From Streptomyces endophytica (GTDB lineage: Bacteria > Actinomycetota > Actinomycetes > Streptomycetales > Streptomycetaceae), in NCBI RefSeq assembly GCF_026153355.1, contig NZ_CP110636.1, positions 1,302,001 to 1,366,000 of the forward strand: 64,000 nt of DNA, read 5' to 3'. The position numbers were made by a program, and so were the translations under genes. The notes below the pieces were generated by a model. The model searched no databases. It saw only the letters and a list, made by a program, of their open reading frames with translations, and was not told the origin of the DNA. Positions 26,767 through 36,278 of this stretch are shown here, in pieces (the stretch's first letter is position 1; each line of letters opens with the position of its first letter).

Positions 26767-27977
26767 TGGCACAGCAACTGTCCGTGCAGCCGGCCGCGGG
26801 TCCCCGGCGCACCGTCCTGGCCGGCGCCCGGATCGCCCGCCCGTCCGGCGTCGTCGAGCGCGGCCGGATCATCGTCGAGGGCGGCCGGATCGCCGCGGTC
26901 CACAGCCGCGACGCCGACCTGACCGAGGACCGCGGCGCCGACGCCGTGGACCTGACCGGCCACCTCGTCGTGCCCGGCTTCGTCGACATGCATGTGCACG
27001 GCGGGGGCGGCGGCTCGTTCTCGTCCGCCGACCCCGGCGAGTGCATGACGGTCGTGGAGACCCACCGCCGGCACGGCACCACCTCGATGGTCGCCTCCAC
27101 CGTCACCGGCGGGCTGCCCGAACTCGCCCGGCAGGCCGGGGTGCTGGCCGAACTGGTCCAGCAGGGCGAGCTGACCGGCATCCACTTCGAGGGCCCGTTC
27201 ATCTCCCCGCACCGCTGCGGCGCCCACCAGCCGGGGCTGCTGCGCGACCCGGACCCGTCCGACGTCCGCAAGCTCCTCGACGCGGCCCACGGCACCGCCG
27301 CGATGATGACCCTCGCCCCCGAACTGCCCGGCGGTCTGGCGTCCGTACGGCTGCTCTCCGACGCCGGGGTGATCGCCGCCGTCGGCCACACCGACTCGTC
27401 CTACGACGCGGCCCGGCAGGCCATCGACGCGGGCGCCACCGTCGCCACCCACCTCTTCAACGCGATGCCCCCGCTCGGCCACCGGGCGCCGGGTCCGGTC
27501 GCCGCGCTCCTGGAGGACGAGCGGATCGCCGTCGAGCTGATCAACGACGGCACCCATCTGCACCCCGCGATGCTCCAGTTGGCCGTCCGCGAGGCGGGCA
27601 ACGGCCGGGTCGCGTTCATCACGGACGCGATGGGAGCGGCCGGCATGGACGACGGGATGTATCCGCTCGGGCCCATGCAGGTCGAGGTCAGGGACGGGGT
27701 GGCCCGGATCAGCGACGGCCCCACGGCCGGCTCCATCGCGGGCTCCACCCTCACCCTGGACCGGGCTTTCCAACGGGCCGTCCTCGTCGACGGCCTGACG
27801 GTGGATCAGGCGGTCCAGGCACTGTCGGCCACCCCGGCCCGCCTGCTGGGCATCGACGACCGGACCGGGTCCCTGGCGGCCGGCAAGGACGCCGACCTGG
27901 TGGTGCTGGACGCGGCGTTCACCCTGGTCGGGGTCATGCGCCGGGGCGAGTGGGTGGTGCGCCCGCACAGCGCGTGA
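26766..27977 (+). CDS. nagA: N-acetylglucosamine-6-phosphate deacetylase
   Basis: An amidohydrolase of 403 residues that makes GlcN-6-phosphate from GlcNAc-6-phosphate. Motifs are VVPGFVDMHVHGGGG, HFEGPFISPHRCGAHQPG, AAVGHTDSSYDAA, ATHLFNAMPPLGHR and the catalytic Asp in VAFITDAMGAAG. It is translationally coupled to nagK. It also receives the GlcNAc-6-phosphate produced by MurQ, so the two pathways in this window converge here. Confidence 0.95.
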   Translation: MAQQLSVQPAAGPRRTVLAGARIARPSGVVERGRIIVEGGRIAAVHSRDADLTEDRGADAVDLTGHLVVPGFVDMHVHGGGGGSFSSADPGECMTVVETHRRHGTTSMVASTVTGGLPELARQAGVLAELVQQGELTGIHFEGPFISPHRCGAHQPGLLRDPDPSDVRKLLDAAHGTAAMMTLAPELPGGLASVRLLSDAGVIAAVGHTDSSYDAARQAIDAGATVATHLFNAMPPLGHRAPGPVAALLEDERIAVELINDGTHLHPAMLQLAVREAGNGRVAFITDAMGAAGMDDGMYPLGPMQVEVRDGVARISDGPTAGSIAGSTLTLDRAFQRAVLVDGLTVDQAVQALSATPARLLGIDDRTGSLAAGKDADLVVLDAAFTLVGVMRRGEWVVRPHSA

Positions 27978-28106
27978 GGTGAGCTGAGGGTCTGGGCCAA
28001 CCGCCACCGACGATGGCATGATCGCTCGCGCACTTGTCCGCATGCCACCGCCGTGCGCGGTTGCCCGACCCCGGCCGCCCGGCCATGACTGCCCGGAGGG
28101 GCGACC

Positions 28107-29044
28107 ATGATCCTCACGGTCACGCTGAACGCCGCCCTGGACATCACCTACCGCGTGCCCCGGCTCCGCCCGCACCGCACGCACCGGATCACCGAGGTGT
28201 CCGAACGGCCCGGCGGCAAGGGCGTGAACGTCGCCCGGGTGCTGGCCGCGCTCGGCCACCGCACGGTCGCCACCGGCTTCGCGGGCGGCGGCACCGGCGA
28301 CGCGCTGCGCGCCCTGCTCGCCGAGACGGCGGTCACCGACGCCCTGGTCCCGGTCGGCGGCGCCACCCGCCGCACGGTCGCCGTCGTCGACGAGACCACC
28401 GGGGACACCACCCAGCTCAACGAGCCGGGCCCGACCGTCTCCCCGCCGAATGGGACACCTTCCTCGGCACCTACCGCGAACTGCTGGGGGAGGCCCGCGC
28501 GGTGGCACTGTGCGGCAGCCTGCCGCCGGGCGTCCCGGTCGACGTCTACGCCCGCCTCACCCGCGCCGCGCGCACCGCCGGCGTCCCCGTCCTCCTCGAC
28601 ACCAGCGGCGAACCGCTGCGCCGGGGCCTGGCCGCCCGCCCCGACCTCGCCAAGCCCAACGCCGACGAGCTGGCCGCCCTGACCGGCAGCACCGAACCGC
28701 TGCGCGCCGCCCGCGACGCCCGCCGCCGCGGCGCGCACGCGGTGGCCGCCTCACTGGGCCCGGACGGGATGCTGGCGGTCACCGCGGACGGCTCCTGGCA
28801 GGCCGCTCCGCCCCGGCGGTTCGCCGGCAATCCGACCGGCGCCGGCGACTCCGCGGTCGCCGGACTCCTCTCCGGCCTGGTGGAGGACCTGCCGTGGCCC
28901 GCCCGCCTCGCCCGCGCGGTCGCCCTGTCCGCCGCGACGGTCCGCGCCCCGGCGGCCGGCGAGTTCGACCGGGCGACGTATCAGGAGCTGCTGGGGGGCG
29001 TGGTGGTGACGGCTTCCCGTACCGACCTGGGGATCGACAAGTGA
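28107..29044 (+). CDS. PfkB-family sugar kinase, 1-phosphofructokinase-like (frameshifted)
   Basis: A PfkB-family kinase of the FruK/LacC type: MILTVTLNAALDITYRV, RPGGKGVNVARVLAALGH, TTQLNEPGP, VALCGSLPPGVPVDVY, LAKPNADELAALTG and the anion-hole/base motif NPTGAGDSAVAGLLSG. The frame changes at the C run 28441-28444; one added C restores PTVSPAEWDTFLGTYREL, about 312 residues. ATG 28107 follows GAGGGGCGACC. Substrate could be fructose-1-P or tagatose-6-P; no PTS gene is adjacent. Confidence 0.83.
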
Positions 29045-29135
29045 GAGGGCCTACCGCGGCAGACAACGGGCCGAGCACACGACCCGCCCGGTCGCGCCCT
29101 CGGCCTCTGTCAGAGCAATGCCAACTGTCCCCGCG

Positions 29136-29471
29136 TCACGGTCCCCAGACGGCGATGCTCTTCACCGGCCATGGAGTCTTGGCCGAGTAGTGCCCGAAAG
29201 TCAGGTCGAAGTGCTTTCCGTAGCATCCGCTGTCGCTGTAGAGGGTCACCCGGTGCCGGTTCTGGTTGGACACCGAGCGGGCATCGCCGTCGAACCCGTT
29301 GCACCCCGACGTGGGACTGATGATGCTGTAGGCGCGTCCCCCGAAATTCGGCTGTGACCAGCCGCAAACGTTGCCCTTCGGGCATTTGGCAGCCGCGCCG
29401 GCTGTTCCGACGGTGAGCGGCAGAGTGGCTAACAGTGCGGCCCCGGTCAGGGCTAGCGCACGCATCTTCAT
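29136..29471 (-). CDS. Secreted peptidase inhibitor-like protein (I36 / crystallin-like)
   Basis: A 111-residue secreted protein with signal peptide (ALALTGAALLATLPLTVGTA) and AAA cleavage region, then a small Cys-containing beta domain: CPKGNVCGWSQPNFGG, a central loop, and YSDSGCYGKHFDLTFGHY. This resembles Streptomyces family I36 metalloproteinase inhibitors and beta/gamma-crystallin folds. Start is ATG 29471, with another ATG two codons later. Target protease unknown. Confidence 0.75.
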   Translation of the reverse strand: MKMRALALTGAALLATLPLTVGTAGAAAKCPKGNVCGWSQPNFGGRAYSIISPTSGCNGFDGDARSVSNQNRHRVTLYSDSGCYGKHFDLTFGHYSAKTPWPVKSIAVWGP

Positions 29472-29597
29472 GTGGTCGGACCTTCCGCAGATCGAGTGGC
29501 TGACGCTGCCCAGTCCACTCGATCACCACGGCGTTGACAACCAGGTATCAGGCCACCGGTCGTGGCGCCTGAGCTGTGGAAACGGCGGCCTCGGCCA

Positions 29598-30515
29598 CTA
29601 CTTGACGCCCTTCAGCCACAGCTGGTCGAGGATGGCGTTGCACTGGTTGCCCTGCGCACAGGCGATCTCAACGGTGTTGGTGCCCTTGTTCAGGGTGACC
29701 GGGGCCCAGGTCGACTGCCAGCCCTTCTTCCAGTCGCCCTCCGGCGAGTGGATGAAGTTCTTCAGGCCCAGCGGCTGGTTGTTGGGCTTGCCGTTGACCG
29801 TAAGCGTGGCGTTGGCGTCCTGTCCCGGGATGCTGTAGCGCACGTACAGCCGGTAATCACCGGCGTCCGGCAGATCCACGGTCCACTGCACCTTCGCCCC
29901 GACCTGGTTGAGGCCGGTGACGTAGGAACCACTTGCCGAGTGGGCGCCCTGGACGTCCTTCGCGGTGGTCGCCCCGCCGTCCAGTCGCAGGCTGCCGGCG
30001 TCCTCCTTGGGGAGTTCGCCGGGCTTGGGCTTGCTGTGGGGCTGATCGCTCGGCTTGACGGTGTCACCGGCCGTCGGGCCGGACTTGCCGGCGTTGGCGT
30101 TCTTGCTGTCGTCGCCGTTGTTGGTGAGCATCGCGACGCCGATGCCTATGCAGACCACCGCGACCACCGCGACCGCGCCGATCAGCAGCCCGTTGCGGCG
30201 GCGCGGCTCCGGCTCGGCGCCGTGGCCGGGCGCCGGGACGGCCCGGGTGCGGTCGCCGCCGGGCAGGGTCTCCGGCGCGGCGTAGCTGGCGTTCGGCTGC
30301 CCGTAGGTGACCGGCTGCTGGGCCTGCTGGCCGTACTGGCGCTGGCCGACCGCCCGCACCTGGTTGTACGACGTGCGCGGCACCCCCGGCTGGCGGGCCG
30401 CCCCGCCGGCGCCCGGCGAGCCCGGTGCCCCGCCCTCGCCGCCTTCCGCGCGGTAGAGGTAGGCGAAGGGGTCGTCGTTCTCCGGCGTGTCCGCGCCGTT
30501 GTTGCCGGCCGTCAT
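29598..30515 (-). CDS. Single-pass membrane protein with C-terminal carbohydrate-binding module
   Basis: A 305-residue protein with a Gly/Gln/Pro-rich cytoplasmic N-terminus (1-105), one transmembrane helix (GLLIGAVAVVAVVCIGIGVA) and a Lys/Pro linker. The extracytoplasmic C-terminal domain (residues ~170-305) has CBM6/35-like features: GDYRLYVRYSIPGQDANATL, GTNTVEIACAQGNQ and ILDQLWLKGV. It probably binds cell-wall or extracellular glycans. It lies downstream of the cyclase gene on the same strand but 324 nt away, so likely has its own promoter. Confidence 0.75.
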   Translation of the reverse strand: MTAGNNGADTPENDDPFAYLYRAEGGEGGAPGSPGAGGAARQPGVPRTSYNQVRAVGQRQYGQQAQQPVTYGQPNASYAAPETLPGGDRTRAVPAPGHGAEPEPRRRNGLLIGAVAVVAVVCIGIGVAMLTNNGDDSKNANAGKSGPTAGDTVKPSDQPHSKPKPGELPKEDAGSLRLDGGATTAKDVQGAHSASGSYVTGLNQVGAKVQWTVDLPDAGDYRLYVRYSIPGQDANATLTVNGKPNNQPLGLKNFIHSPEGDWKKGWQSTWAPVTLNKGTNTVEIACAQGNQCNAILDQLWLKGVK

Positions 30516-30839
30516 TCCGTGTCACTCCCAAGCGATGTGTGCGCGTCATGAACGCGTCGGTCGGTACGCGTGCGCAGACGTCTTCTGCGCGAATCTCTGG
30601 TCCGGGCCCCCGGCGGCGCCGCGCCGCATCGGCGCAGCCTACCCCCTCGCGTCCGGGCCACACCGAGCCCGGCGGGCCACAAGATCGCTACGGATCGGTG
30701 AACTGCTGGTGCGGGGGCCGGCGGGCCGCGGATGTGAGATGCGCCGCGTGGTGCGCAACGCCCCACCGCACGGCTCGCGCCCGGTCCTTGGCGCGGCGCC
30801 CGCCCGAGCCGTCGCCCGGCGGCAGCCCGGCGCCCGGTG
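30516..30839. other. Intergenic region between cdgB and the CBM gene
   Basis: These 324 nt contain an ACGCGT-N8-ACGCGT repeat near 30550-30570, presumably in the CBM gene promoter. No credible gene was seen. Confidence 0.5.
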
Positions 30840-32509
30840 TCAGCCCGCCGCCCGCCGGTTCGCCTTCGACCGGGAGCGCTTCTCGACGTACATCCGCTGG
30901 TCCGCCGACTCCAGGACCTCCTCGGCGGTCATCCCGCAGCTCGCCCAGCCGATGCCGAAGCTGGCGCCCACCCGGACCGCCCGGCCCTCCACCCGGATCG
31001 GCGGGATGATCGCGTTCCGCAGGCGCACCGCGAGGTCCTGGGCGTCGGCCGTGCCGAGACCGTCGGCGAGCACCACGAACTCGTCGCCGCCGAGCCGGGC
31101 GACGGTGTCGCCGTCCCGTACGCCGCTGGTCAGCCGGCGGGCGACCTCGATCAGCACCGCGTCGCCGGTGTTGTGCCCGAAGCGGTCGTTGATCGACTTG
31201 AAGCCGTCGAGGTCGCAGAAGAGGACCGCGAGCCCCTTGGAGCCGTCGTCGGCCGGCCCGTCCGCGGGGGCGACGAGGTGGACGTGGTGGTCGAACGGGA
31301 CCGGGGCCTTGCCCTCGAAGCCGTCGACGCCGTCGAAGGGCTCGTTGCCGTCCGGCCGGAAGCCGTGCGGGTCCCGCGGGTCCGCGCCGCCCGAGGAGGC
31401 GTAGGCGTCCGCCAGTGAGCCGGCCGGCCGGGAGCACAGCCGGGCGCCGAGCCGGGCCCGCAGTTCGGCGCTGTTGGGCAGGCCGGTCAGCGAGTCGTGG
31501 CTGGCCCGGTGCGCGAGCTGGAGCTCGTGCCGCTTGCGCTCCTCGATGTCCTCGACGTGGGTGAGCAGGTAGCGGGGCCGTCGGCGGTGTCGGCGACGAC
31601 GGAGTTGCGCAGCGAGACCCACACGTACGTGCCGTCGCGGCGGGCCAGCCGCAGCTCGGCCCGGCCGCCCTCGGCGGAGGTGCGCAGCAGGGTGCCGATG
31701 TCCTCGGGGTGGACCAGGTCGGAGAAGGAGTAGCGGCGCAGCCCGGAGGCCGTGCGGCCGAGCAGCCGGCACAGCGCGTCGTTGGTCCGTAGCAGCCGCC
31801 CGTGCTGGTCCCCGCCCATTTCGGCCACGGCCATCCCGCTCGGCGCGTACTCGAAGGCCTGCCGGAAGCTTTCCTCGCTGGCGCGCAGGGCCTGCTGCTC
31901 GCGCTCCAGCCGGACCAGGGCGCGCTGCATGTTGGCCCGCAGCCGGGCGTTGCTGATCGCGATCGCGGACTGGAAGGCGTACATCTGCAGCGCTTCCTGG
32001 CCCCAGGGGCCGGGGCGCCGGCCGTTGCGCGGCCGGTCGACGGAGATCACGCCGAGCAGCTCGCCGCCGCCGTTGCCCGCGGTGTACATGGGCGCGAAGA
32101 GGCGGTCCATCGGGTGCCACTCGTCGGGAAAGCGCGGCGCCGGCCCGGCCGTGTGCCACTGCGGTACGTCGTCGTCATCCAGCACCCAGCCCTCGGTGTA
32201 CGGGATGAAGCAGAGGTCGCCCCACCGTTCGCCCATGGACAGCCGGCGGTCCCAGGAGGAGCGCGAGCCGACCCGGCCGGCCATCAGGGCCTCGGCGCCC
32301 GCGCTGCCGGCGACCGCGGCCACCACGAGATCGCCGTCGGGCCGCACGAGGTTGACCGCGGACAGCTCGTAGCCGAGGCCGTTCACGGCGCCGTCGGCGA
32401 CGGTCTGCAAGGTGTCCGCAAGGCTGCGTGCGGTGTTCAGTTCGGCGACCACTTGGTGCAGCTGCCGCAGGGTCGCAAGACGGACGTATGGCTCCGACTC
32501 GGTCTCCAT
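30840..32509 (-). CDS. cdgB: Diguanylate cyclase CdgB (GAF-PAS-GGDEF; frameshifted)
   Basis: Synthesises cyclic di-GMP. Domain order is GAF (residues ~15-180), PAS/PAC (SFRQAFEYAPSGMAVAEMGG, then VWVSLRNSVVAD), and GGDEF with active ARLGGDEFVVL. An RDGD five residues upstream fits the RxxD inhibitory site. The frame changes at the G run 31574-31577; one added base gives TADGPRYLLTHVEDIEERK, about 557 residues. ATG 32509 is preferred to GTG 32545 because GGGGAG lies 6 nt upstream. Architecture and neighbourhood match S. coelicolor CdgB (SCO4281), a BldD target. A Crp-type box lies upstream. Confidence 0.85.
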
Positions 32510-32567
32510 CGCTCGCTCCCCTGAGACCTCGACAGCAGACTCCACGATTCTTGTCGTCCGATTCCAC

Positions 32568-32588
32568 GCTCACTGAATCACAGTGAGC
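32568..32588. promoter_or_regulatory. Palindrome upstream of cdgB
   Basis: GCTCACTG-N5-CAGTGAGC is a perfect 8-bp inverted repeat about 60 nt upstream of the cdgB start. It does not match the BldD consensus spacing as I know it, so the binding factor is unknown. Confidence 0.5.
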
Positions 32589-32626
32589 TCTTCACTCGGT
32601 ACACAGGGTCAACAATTAGAGGCCGC

Positions 32627-32642
32627 TGTGACTCAAGTCACA
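32627..32642. promoter_or_regulatory. Crp-type binding site between cdgB and the flavin reductase gene
   Basis: TGTGACTCAAGTCACA is a near-perfect 16-bp palindrome. It fits both the E. coli CRP core (TGTGA-N6-TCACA) and the Streptomyces Crp motif GTG-N6-GNCAC exactly. Confidence 0.65.
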
Positions 32643-32832
32643 GACGGTGAGCGAGCGTTGACCGTGCCGTACCACCCCGTCGCAGCAGACCCGCCTTCAC
32701 TCTTTCTACACTTTCTGAACGCAAATTCCGAGGGGTCGGCCCGCTGTATACGACCTCCGTCGCTGGACCTAGGACGCGGGTGGTCCCGGGGCCCGATGCG
32801 CGTCCGGACGGCGGGAAGTTAGCGTTCATGGC

Positions 32833-33447
32833 GTGTTCACGGAAACCCCTGTCGATGCGGCGGCCCCCGGGCCCGCCGCCACCGCCGCCCCCACCGTCGC
32901 GCCGGCCTCCGTGCCGGGTGGCGCGCCGATCCCGCATGCTGTGGGGGTGAGTGACGACGAGTTCCGCGCCGCCCTGTCCCGGCTCGCCGCCGGCGTCGTA
33001 CTGATCACCGCCCACGACCCGGACGCCGGGCCGCGCGGCGAGGACGCCGGCATGACCGCCACGGCCTTCCTTTCCGTGTCACTCGACCCGCCGCTCGTGA
33101 TGGTGAGCGTTCGCAACGGCTCCCGGATGGACGACCTGCTGGCGGAGCAGCCGCTGTGGGCCGTCTCCGTGCTCTCGGGGCATCAACGGCAGATTGCCGG
33201 ACGATTCGCCATGAAGGGCCGTATCAGCGACCGGCTTCTCTTCGAGGACATCGCGCACGTACGGGGCGAAGCCTCCGGCGCCCCGCTCATCGGCGGCGCG
33301 CTGGCGACCCTGGAGTGCCGCACCGAACAGCGCGTCACGGCCGGCGACCACACCCTCGTCATCGGGCGGGTGCTGGCCACCGGGGTCCCGAACGAGGAGG
33401 ACGGGCCGCTGACGTACTTCCGGGGGCGCTACCGGCAGTTGGGGTGA
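32833..33447 (+). CDS. Flavin reductase-like FMN-binding protein
   Basis: A 204-residue protein with an Ala/Pro-rich start and then a flavin reductase domain: FRAALSRLAAGVVLITAHDP, MTATAFLSVSLDPPLVMVSV, PLWAVSVLSGHQRQIAGRFA and LTYFRGRYRQLG at the end. Such proteins supply reduced FMN or use it directly. GTG 32833 gives the longest form; GTG 32947 (just before SDDEF) would give a domain-only protein. No Shine-Dalgarno sequence is obvious at the first start. Confidence 0.82.
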   Translation: MFTETPVDAAAPGPAATAAPTVAPASVPGGAPIPHAVGVSDDEFRAALSRLAAGVVLITAHDPDAGPRGEDAGMTATAFLSVSLDPPLVMVSVRNGSRMDDLLAEQPLWAVSVLSGHQRQIAGRFAMKGRISDRLLFEDIAHVRGEASGAPLIGGALATLECRTEQRVTAGDHTLVIGRVLATGVPNEEDGPLTYFRGRYRQLG

Positions 33448-33477
33448 GCGGCCGGGGGCCGGCAGCCGGGCCGCGGG

Positions 33478-33906
33478 TCAGGTCCAGTCGCGGCCCGAGC
33501 GGCCGCGCTTGGTGTCACCGCGCTGCTTCTTCTCGCGCAGCCGGCGCTCGTTGATGCCCCGTGGGATCCGCGACTTCCGGCGCGGCTTGGGCGGCGGCGC
33601 GCTGGCCTCGGCGAGCAGCGCGGCCATCCGGACGGCCGCGGTCTCGCGGTTGCGCCACTGGGAGCGGTGGTCGGAGGCGCGTACGGACAGCACGCCGTCG
33701 ACCAGCCGGCCGGCCAGCCGCTCCAGCGCACGCTCCTTCCACACCGGCGGCAGCGCCTGCGTGCCGCCGAGGTCGAAGCGCAGCTCGACCTGGCTGTCGC
33801 TGGTGTTGACGTGCTGGCCGCCCGGACCCGAGGACCGCGAGAAGCGCCAGACGAGCTCGGCCTCGGGAAGGACGACCGAACCGCGGATGACATGGGGCCC
33901 GGACAT
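33478..33906 (-). CDS. arfB: Ribosome-rescue peptidyl-tRNA hydrolase ArfB-like
   Basis: A 142-residue class I release-factor-like protein with the catalytic GGQ in SRSSGPGGQHVNTSDSQVEL, lacking the stop-codon recognition domain, and a basic C-terminal tail (REKKQRGDTKRGRSGRDW) that would sit in the empty mRNA channel of stalled ribosomes. ATG 33906 starts at the conserved domain. It converges with the flavin reductase gene at a 30-bp gap. Confidence 0.88.
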   Translation of the reverse strand: MSGPHVIRGSVVLPEAELVWRFSRSSGPGGQHVNTSDSQVELRFDLGGTQALPPVWKERALERLAGRLVDGVLSVRASDHRSQWRNRETAAVRMAALLAEASAPPPKPRRKSRIPRGINERRLREKKQRGDTKRGRSGRDWT

Positions 33907-34220
33907 GGCCCTATGATCCCGCGAATCCGGCCGTACCGTCACCCGCTTTTCGCCCCCCTCGACCTGGCCGCACATCAGATTCCGCCGCTGAGCGGCCGAG
34001 CGGCGCGGTGCGCGGTGCGGACACCGGCACGGCACGCGGGGCGCCGGCACGGCACGCGGACACCGGCAGGCCCCGTGGAGACCGGCATCAGGATTGGGCA
34101 AAGAAAGTAAAGGGAGCTGGAACCTCACGGTCCCCCGAAGGCGTTCTGGTGGGTGACGGTAGCTTCGTGGCAGCACGGAGCCCGACGACTCGACGCGTTG
34201 ACTAGGAAAGGGACATCCCC
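33907..34220. other. Intergenic region upstream of terD
   Basis: This 314-nt stretch between arfB and terD contains a short imperfect repeat (ACACCGGCACGGCACGCGG-like, 34020-34070) and the terD promoter and leader. No gene was seen. Confidence 0.5.
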
Positions 34221-34796
34221 ATGGCTGTAAGCCTGTCCAAGGGCGGCAACGTCTCCCTCACCAAGGAGGCACCGGGCCTGACCGCCGTCACGGTGGGCCT
34301 CGGCTGGGACGTCCGCACCACCACCGGCACGGACTTCGACCTCGACGCCAGCGCGATCGCGGTGAACACGACCGGCAAGGTCTACTCCGACCAGCACTTC
34401 GTCTTCTTCAACAACAAGAGCACGCCGGACCAGTCGATCGTCCACACCGGTGACAACGTCACCGGCCAGGGCGAGGGCGACGACGAGCAGATCAACGTCA
34501 ACCTGGCGGCGCTGCCGGCCGACATCGACAAGATCGTCTTCCCGGTGTCCATCTACGACGCCGAGAACCGCAGCCAGAACTTCGGCCAGGTGCGGAACGC
34601 CTTCATCCGCATCGTCAACCAGGCCGGTGGCGCGGAGATCGCGCGCTACGACCTGAGCGAGGACGCGGCCACCGAGACCGCCATGGTCTTCGGCGAGCTG
34701 TACCGCAACGGCGCGGAGTGGAAGTTCCGCGCCGTGGGCCAGGGTTACGCGTCGGGCCTGGTCGGCATCGCGAAGGACTTCGGCGTCAACGTCTGA
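34221..34796 (+). CDS. terD: TerD-family protein
   Basis: A 191-residue TerD/CABP protein: start [20 protein letters not shown], the calcium-binding DFDLDASA and [14 protein letters not shown] segments, [13 protein letters not shown] and [20 protein letters not shown]. Streptomyces paralogues influence stress response and differentiation; tellurite resistance is a family label only. A good AGGAAAGGGA precedes ATG 34221. It is monocistronic, followed by a UUCG-capped terminator. Confidence 0.93.
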   Translation: MAVSLSKGGNVSLTKEAPGLTAVTVGLGWDVRTTTGTDFDLDASAIAVNTTGKVYSDQHFVFFNNKSTPDQSIVHTGDNVTGQGEGDDEQINVNLAALPADIDKIVFPVSIYDAENRSQNFGQVRNAFIRIVNQAGGAEIARYDLSEDAATETAMVFGELYRNGAEWKFRAVGQGYASGLVGIAKDFGVNV

Positions 34797-34854
34797 GTCG
34801 TCGGCGCGCCAGTGCGCAGAGCCGTCCGCGACCGGTAGGCCGCGGGCTCGCTTC

Positions 34855-34884
34855 AGGGCCGGTCCCCTTCGGGGGGCCGGCCCT
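34855..34884. terminator. Bidirectional terminator after terD
   Basis: The stem AGGGCCGGTCCCC pairs with 34872-34884, with one G-T pair and a TTCG tetraloop. It lies between the converging terD and XRE genes. Confidence 0.85.
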
Positions 34885-34893
34885 GCGCGCGTT

Positions 34894-35181
34894 TCAGGCG
34901 GCCGCGTCGCTTCCGCTCCCCGCCCCGTCCGCCGGTTCGGGCGGCACGGCCAGCACCGCCACCTCGTCCAGCGACAGTCCGAGCGTGCCGGCCAGCGCCG
35001 CGACCGTGAAGAACGCCGGGGTGGGCGCCCGGCCGGTCTCGATCTTCCGCAGCGTCTCGGCGGACAACCCCGCCGCCGCCGCGACCTCGACCATGCTCCG
35101 CCCGCCGCGCGCCGTCCGCAGCAGCGCGCCGAGCCGTTCACCGCGTTCCCGCTCCCAAGGAGTCAGTGGAGTCCGCACCAT
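34894..35181 (-). CDS. XRE-family transcriptional regulator
   Basis: A 95-residue single-domain helix-turn-helix protein: [40 protein letters not shown], and a short C-terminal part. It probably represses itself and the divergent map gene through the three ACCGGT boxes between them. ATG 35181 fits the family start. Confidence 0.85.
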   Translation of the reverse strand: MVRTPLTPWERERGERLGALLRTARGGRSMVEVAAAAGLSAETLRKIETGRAPTPAFFTVAALAGTLGLSLDEVAVLAVPPEPADGAGSGSDAAA

Positions 35182-35193
35182 GCTCGTGATACT

Positions 35194-35233
35194 AATACCG
35201 GTAAACAATTACCGGTAAAGAAATACCGGTGCC
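35194..35233. promoter_or_regulatory. Triple ACCGGT operator between XRE and map
   Basis: Three ACCGGT hexamers start at 35197, 35211 and 35225, exactly 14 bp apart, in an AATACCGGTAAA context. They lie in the AT-rich divergent promoter region and are the likely XRE binding sites. Confidence 0.7.
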
Positions 35234-35260
35234 ACGTTCCCTGCCCTGCGGAGGTCATCC

Positions 35261-36027
35261 ATGGTGAAAATCAAGACGGACACCGCGGTGGACGCGATGC
35301 GGGTGAGCGGCCGGGTCGTCGCCGACGCGCTGGCCGCGGCCCGCGCGGCCGCCGCACCGGGCGTGCGGCTGCTGGACCTCGACGAGGTCGCCCGCGCGGT
35401 GCTGCGCGAGGCCGGCGCCACCTCGCCGTTCCTCGGCTACCGCCCGTCGTTCGCGCCCACCCCGTTCCCCGCCGTCCTCTGCGCGTCCGTCAACGACGCG
35501 ATCGTGCACGGCATCCCGGACGGCTACCGGCTGCGCGACGGCGACCTGGTGAGCCTCGACTGCGGCGCGGTGGTGGACGGCTGGGCCGGCGACGCCGCCA
35601 CCAGCTTCACGGTCGGCACCCCGCGCCCGAGGACGAGCGGCTCATGGAGACCACCCGGCGGGCGCTGGAGGCCGGTATCGCGGCCGCCGTACCGGGCGCC
35701 CGGATCGGCGACGTCTCCCATGCGATCGGCAGCATCGGACGCGCCGCCGGCCACGGCATCCCCCGCGACTTCGGCGGCCACGGCATCGGCCGGCAGATGC
35801 ACGAGGACCCGCCGGTCCCGAACGAAGGCCGGCCGGGCCGCGGCTTCGTGCTGCGCCCCGGCCTGGTGATCGCCATCGAGCCGATGTTCCTCGCCGGCGG
35901 CACGGACGCCTACCTCACGGACGACGACGGCTGGACCCTGCGCACCGCGGACGGCAGCCGGGCCGCCCACTTCGAGCACACCGTCGCGGTGACGGAGGAC
36001 GGGCCCCGGGTGCTGACGCTGCCGTAG
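35261..36027 (+). CDS. map: Type I methionine aminopeptidase (frameshifted)
   Basis: Removes initiator methionine; a dinuclear metalloenzyme of M24. Metal ligands and substrate His are in [57 protein letters not shown] and [13 protein letters not shown]. The frame breaks at the C run 35626-35628; one added C gives [20 protein letters not shown], about 256 residues. It is divergent from an XRE regulator, suggesting this is an inducible second Map rather than the ribosomal-operon copy. GGAGG precedes ATG 35261. Confidence 0.87.
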
Positions 36028-36054
36028 CCGACGCGGCACCCGACCGGTTCGGCG

Positions 36055-36278
36055 GGCCGGCCGTCGAGGGTGTGCGCGGTTTCGGCCGGCCGTCGCGGGT
36101 GTACGCGGTTCGGCCGGCCGTCGCGGGCGTGCGCGGTTTCGGCCGGCCGTCGCGGGTGTACGCGGTTCGGCCGGCCGTCGCGGGTGTACGCGGTTCGGCC
36201 GGCCGTCGCGGGTGTACGCGGTTTCGGCCGGCCGTCGAGGCGTGCGCGGTTCGGCTAGCCGTCGAGGGCGTGCACGCC
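36055..36278. repeat. 28-29-bp tandem array starting at the hbpS stop codon, about 7.5 copies
   Basis: Units of GGCCGGCCGTCGCGGGTGTA plus 8-9 more bases run from 36055. The last unit (GGCTAGCCGTCGAGGGCGTG-type) is the 3' end of hbpS including its TAG (36255-36257). Each unit starts with the palindrome GGCCGGCC. Confidence 0.92.

Noticed and set aside
26085..28508. 807-codon frame antisense to nagK/nagA/pfkB
   Set aside because: It lies opposite three genes with clear catalytic motifs and shows shadow composition.
32568..32642. BldD box upstream of cdgB
   Set aside because: CdgB is a known BldD target in S. coelicolor, but neither palindrome here matches the TNACNCWGNGTNA spacing, so no BldD site is annotated.
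34221..34796. Tellurite resistance operon
   Set aside because: Only a single terD is present, without terB, terC, terA or terZ; the resistance label is not supported.
36055..36278. Possible CRISPR array
   Set aside because: Units are contiguous tandem copies of 28-29 bp without spacers, derived from a gene end, and no cas genes are in the window. The same holds for the other arrays.
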